DNA of 39,433 nucleotides from contig CAZCSJ010000006.1 of assembly GCA_964501445.1 (NCBI GenBank), positions 1 to 39,433 of the forward strand, in the 5' to 3' direction. This DNA comes from CAZCSJ01 sp964501445. GTDB taxonomy: Bacteria > Patescibacteriota > Minisyncoccia > Sungbacterales > HO2-52-23. Numbering within the stretch: the stretch's first letter is position 1; the number at the start of each line of letters is the position of its first letter. Both the position numbers and the translations under genes were made by a program. Below, in pieces: positions 37,757 to 39,433 of the stretch. A model generated the notes under the pieces. The model was not told where the DNA came from, did not search any database, and was given only the letters and a program-made list of their open reading frames with translations.

Positions 37757-38098
37757 GTGTCGCAGAAGTCCAAGAAAGAAAGGAACAAGGAAAGAGAAAG
37801 AATGACATTAACAAAAACAAAAGAGAAATCTTTATTGGTTCAAGAATTACGGATATTATTTACGATAATACCTGTAAGTGAGTGGGCCAAAAAGATTTTT
37901 CAAGCACTGCTACACGACGGGAAAGGATGGACACTCGAGGAGGCGCAAAGCGAGTTAAAACGAGTTGCTCCTTATCGAGAGGAACATCCTCTTACGTTCT
38001 GGCTGTTGGGTGCCCTTGTGGCAAAACTCAACAGCTATCCAGAGATCGAAACAGAGTGCTTACTGGAAGTTAGAAACGTACTTTACCAAGGTGCGTAA
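37757..38098 (+). CDS. AT-rich orphan protein (113 aa)
   Basis: 113 aa from GTG 37757 (GGAG 4 nt upstream), or 98 aa from ATG 37802. A very charged N-terminus (SKKERNKERER) precedes a helical domain with FTIIPVSEWAKKIFQALL, LEEAQSELKRVAPYREEH, and LGALVAKLNSYPEIETECLL. No family recognised. It has its own promoter and terminator. gacggagac near the 5' end (37747-37755) is complementary to gtctccgtc (38117-38125) near the 3' end, so the mRNA ends could pair. Composition differs from its neighbours. Confidence 0.55.
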   Translation: MSQKSKKERNKERERMTLTKTKEKSLLVQELRILFTIIPVSEWAKKIFQALLHDGKGWTLEEAQSELKRVAPYREEHPLTFWLLGALVAKLNSYPEIETECLLEVRNVLYQGA

Positions 38099-38133
38099 CT
38101 AACTTCTGAAAAAAACGTCTCCGTCAAAAAGTT

Positions 38134-38164
38134 GAGACCATCCGTGGATGGTCTCTTATTATTT
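38134..38164 (+). terminator. Terminator after the orphan gene
   Basis: 10-bp arms gagaccatcc (38134-38143) and ggatggtctc (38146-38155), with a central gt, followed by a T-rich tail. Confidence 0.8.
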
Positions 38165-38186
38165 TATCCTTATCCCTCTCACCTCG

Positions 38187-39260
38187 TCATCTTCCTATCA
38201 ACGCAATCACCATGCCGACAATCGCGGCAACCACTCCGATTATCCAAAACCGCATCGTCACTTTATACGGCGGCCAGCCGATTGCCTCAAAATGGTGATG
38301 AATCGGTGCAATTAAAAATACTTTTTTGCCGCGAAATTTTTTTGACGCAAATTGGATAATGTTGGAGGCAACTTCCATCATCAAAATAAATCCAATAATC
38401 GGAAGCGCGAATACCGAATCGGTGAGGAATGCCACGACTGTCAACGCGGTTGTGAGCCCGAGCATTCCGGACTCGCCCATGTAAAAGCGCGCGGGCGGGA
38501 TATTGAACCAGAGGAACGCGAGGAGCGCGCCAAGAATTACCGCGCAAAACGCCGCGAGGTCAATTTGCCCGCGGAAAAACGCAATCCCTGCAAATGCGGC
38601 AAAAATAGAACCAAACACTCCTCCGGCAAGCCCATCTATGCCATCCACCACACTTGAAGAAAAAAGGAGAATCATCACGGTAATGAATAGCGGAATGTAC
38701 CACCCGTCTATGAACACATCGCCATAACCGGGAATAAAAATCGTCCGCCAGTCCAGTTTAAAATAAAACCAGAGTGCGCCCGCGAGTGCAATCAGAAATA
38801 CCACAAACAGCCGATGCCGGAATTTAATGCCGCCCGATGCTTTTCCGCTTGGGACAAACACCTGAAAGAGGTCGTCGGCAAGACCTAAGAGAGATGCGGC
38901 GAGCATCACGAAAAGCGGGAGCCAGGTTTGATTACGCGAGAGAAATGACGCTTTATCCAAAAATGCGCTCCCCGTGATTTGTGCAAGTCCCCAAAAGAGA
39001 AGGGCGAGCCCAATCGTCGTCAGCCAAATGAGTACCCCGCCAAGCCGCGGCACGCGGGTTTCGCGGTCTTTATGGAGGGCGGCAAAAAGCGGGGTCTTGG
39101 AGCCGTCCGGAGCGCTCGTCCGCACTTCTTTGCGCCAGAGCTTGTAGCGATACATCACGTTCGTCAAAAACGGCGTGATGAGAATGGCCACGATAAAGGA
39201 CAGCCCCGAGAGCCCGAATACTTTGATGACGTTTGTAATGGTGTTGAGTTCCACGATCAA
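38187..39260 (-). CDS. mraY: Phospho-N-acetylmuramoyl-pentapeptide-transferase
   Basis: 357 aa, about ten transmembrane segments. Transfers phospho-MurNAc-pentapeptide to undecaprenyl phosphate to make lipid I. Catalytic landmarks: the Asp pair in LGLADDLFQ, VDGIDGLAGG, GESGMLGLT, and the C-terminal PIHHHFEAIGW. The start is TTG 39260 or GTG 39254; no ATG is in frame nearby. With murC it supports a real peptidoglycan pathway. A composite repeat fills the region upstream. Confidence 0.94.
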   Translation of the reverse strand: MIVELNTITNVIKVFGLSGLSFIVAILITPFLTNVMYRYKLWRKEVRTSAPDGSKTPLFAALHKDRETRVPRLGGVLIWLTTIGLALLFWGLAQITGSAFLDKASFLSRNQTWLPLFVMLAASLLGLADDLFQVFVPSGKASGGIKFRHRLFVVFLIALAGALWFYFKLDWRTIFIPGYGDVFIDGWYIPLFITVMILLFSSSVVDGIDGLAGGVFGSIFAAFAGIAFFRGQIDLAAFCAVILGALLAFLWFNIPPARFYMGESGMLGLTTALTVVAFLTDSVFALPIIGFILMMEVASNIIQFASKKFRGKKVFLIAPIHHHFEAIGWPPYKVTMRFWIIGVVAAIVGMVIALIGR

Positions 39261-39272
39261 TTCGAATCAATA

Positions 39273-39396
39273 CGATGCGAATATACGAATTATACCAATG
39301 ATACGAATGGTTCGACTACGCTCACCATATATTATATTAGTATTTAGTATAATTAGTCCGCCAGCCGGCGGAGCATTAGTATATTGGCATCGCGTT
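39273..39396. repeat. Composite nested repeat upstream of mraY (28-bp repeat copy 3)
   Basis: The left end (39273-39300) is identical to 13444-13471. The right end (gcattagtatattggcatcgcg) matches the pyrG-upstream element. Compared with that element, this copy carries a ggttcgactacgctcacc unit and a tccgccagccggcgga unit (39357-39372) in the place of two bases, showing insertion of one repeat into another. Confidence 0.85.
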
Positions 39397-39433
39397 TCAA
39401 AAATTCTCCTCAATCCACCCAATCAGTTTCCGC
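39397..39433 (-). CDS. Possible C-terminus of a gene entering from the right
   Basis: Minus-strand frame ending in TGA (39397-39399) and reading RKLIGWIEENF before the stop, open to the window edge. Amphipathic and plausible as a protein tail, but too short to assign. It would be the gene upstream of mraY. Confidence 0.35.
   Translation of the reverse strand, partial: RKLIGWIEENF

Overview
The window looks like a chromosome segment of a Candidate Phyla Radiation bacterium (Ca. Patescibacteria), most likely Parcubacteria. This rests on gene content: short housekeeping genes packed tightly, two proteins with a type IV secretion pilin-like N-terminus, a DUF5654-like protein, bL9 (reported missing from some other CPR lineages), a single Xer recombinase, and many short palindromic or tandem repeats between and inside genes. 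TGA is used as a stop, so the recoded Gracilibacteria/Absconditabacteria are unlikely. Lineage is inferred; no marker phylogeny was run.

Layout. 0-2.1 kb: extracytoplasmic redox cluster (tiny membrane protein, soluble-glucose-dehydrogenase-like propeller, cupredoxin). 2.5-5.5 kb: stand-alone AsnRS-like catalytic core, membrane protein, truB, msrB. 5.5-8.4 kb: two paralogous pilin/peptidoglycan-hydrolase fusions and two small membrane proteins. 8.5-10.3 kb (minus): fmt, def and a conserved unknown. 10.3-15.1 kb (plus): murC, S41 protease, rplI, pyrG. 15.1-20.6 kb: rpmA, RecB-like nuclease, Xer recombinase, slipin with a 40-aa membrane protein, riboflavin synthase, stand-alone riboflavin kinase. 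20.6-22.6 kb: deoxyribosyltransferase-like protein, Nudix, tRNA-Ser, RelE-type toxin-antitoxin (antitoxin crosses a 10-N gap), MazG-like. 22.6-26 kb (minus): lemA and htpX with an AT-rich phosphoribosyltransferase-NADAR fusion gene between them. 26-28.4 kb: membrane protein, adenosine-deaminase-like, ppa. 28.5-31.8 kb (minus): hrcA-grpE-dnaK under a CIRCE-overlapped consensus promoter. 31.9-39.4 kb: small ORF, tRNA-Phe, a structured non-coding stretch, cation exchanger, cysS, dnaB, recR, rplU, an AT-rich orphan gene, mraY.

Repeats are the dominant unexplained structure. (a) Four-unit heptamer arrays of 28 bp (units GAATTAN, TTGCTTC-like, TAACTNN) occur at eight places, two of them inside genes and others forming start or stop codons. 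(b) A 21-25 bp palindrome (gtaccgatct/agatcggtac) lies in frame in truB and cysS, adds SVPILDRY to both, and forms the stop of a third gene. (c) Four palindromes share a TTGCATATA/TATATGCAA core, with compensating changes in the arms. (d) tccgccagcyggcgga units occur in truB, grpE and inside another repeat. (e) Two inverted-repeat elements of about 130 bp with nested hairpins lie beside dnaK and recR. (f) Copies of the cctgagc..gtcgaagg family lie in dnaK and cysS. This resembles Rickettsia palindromic elements and cyanobacterial heptanucleotide repeats, here in a reduced genome.

At nine loci a good -10 box lies only 6-10 nt before the start codon, so leaderless or near-leaderless transcription appears common. 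Shine-Dalgarno motifs show up at only a few genes.
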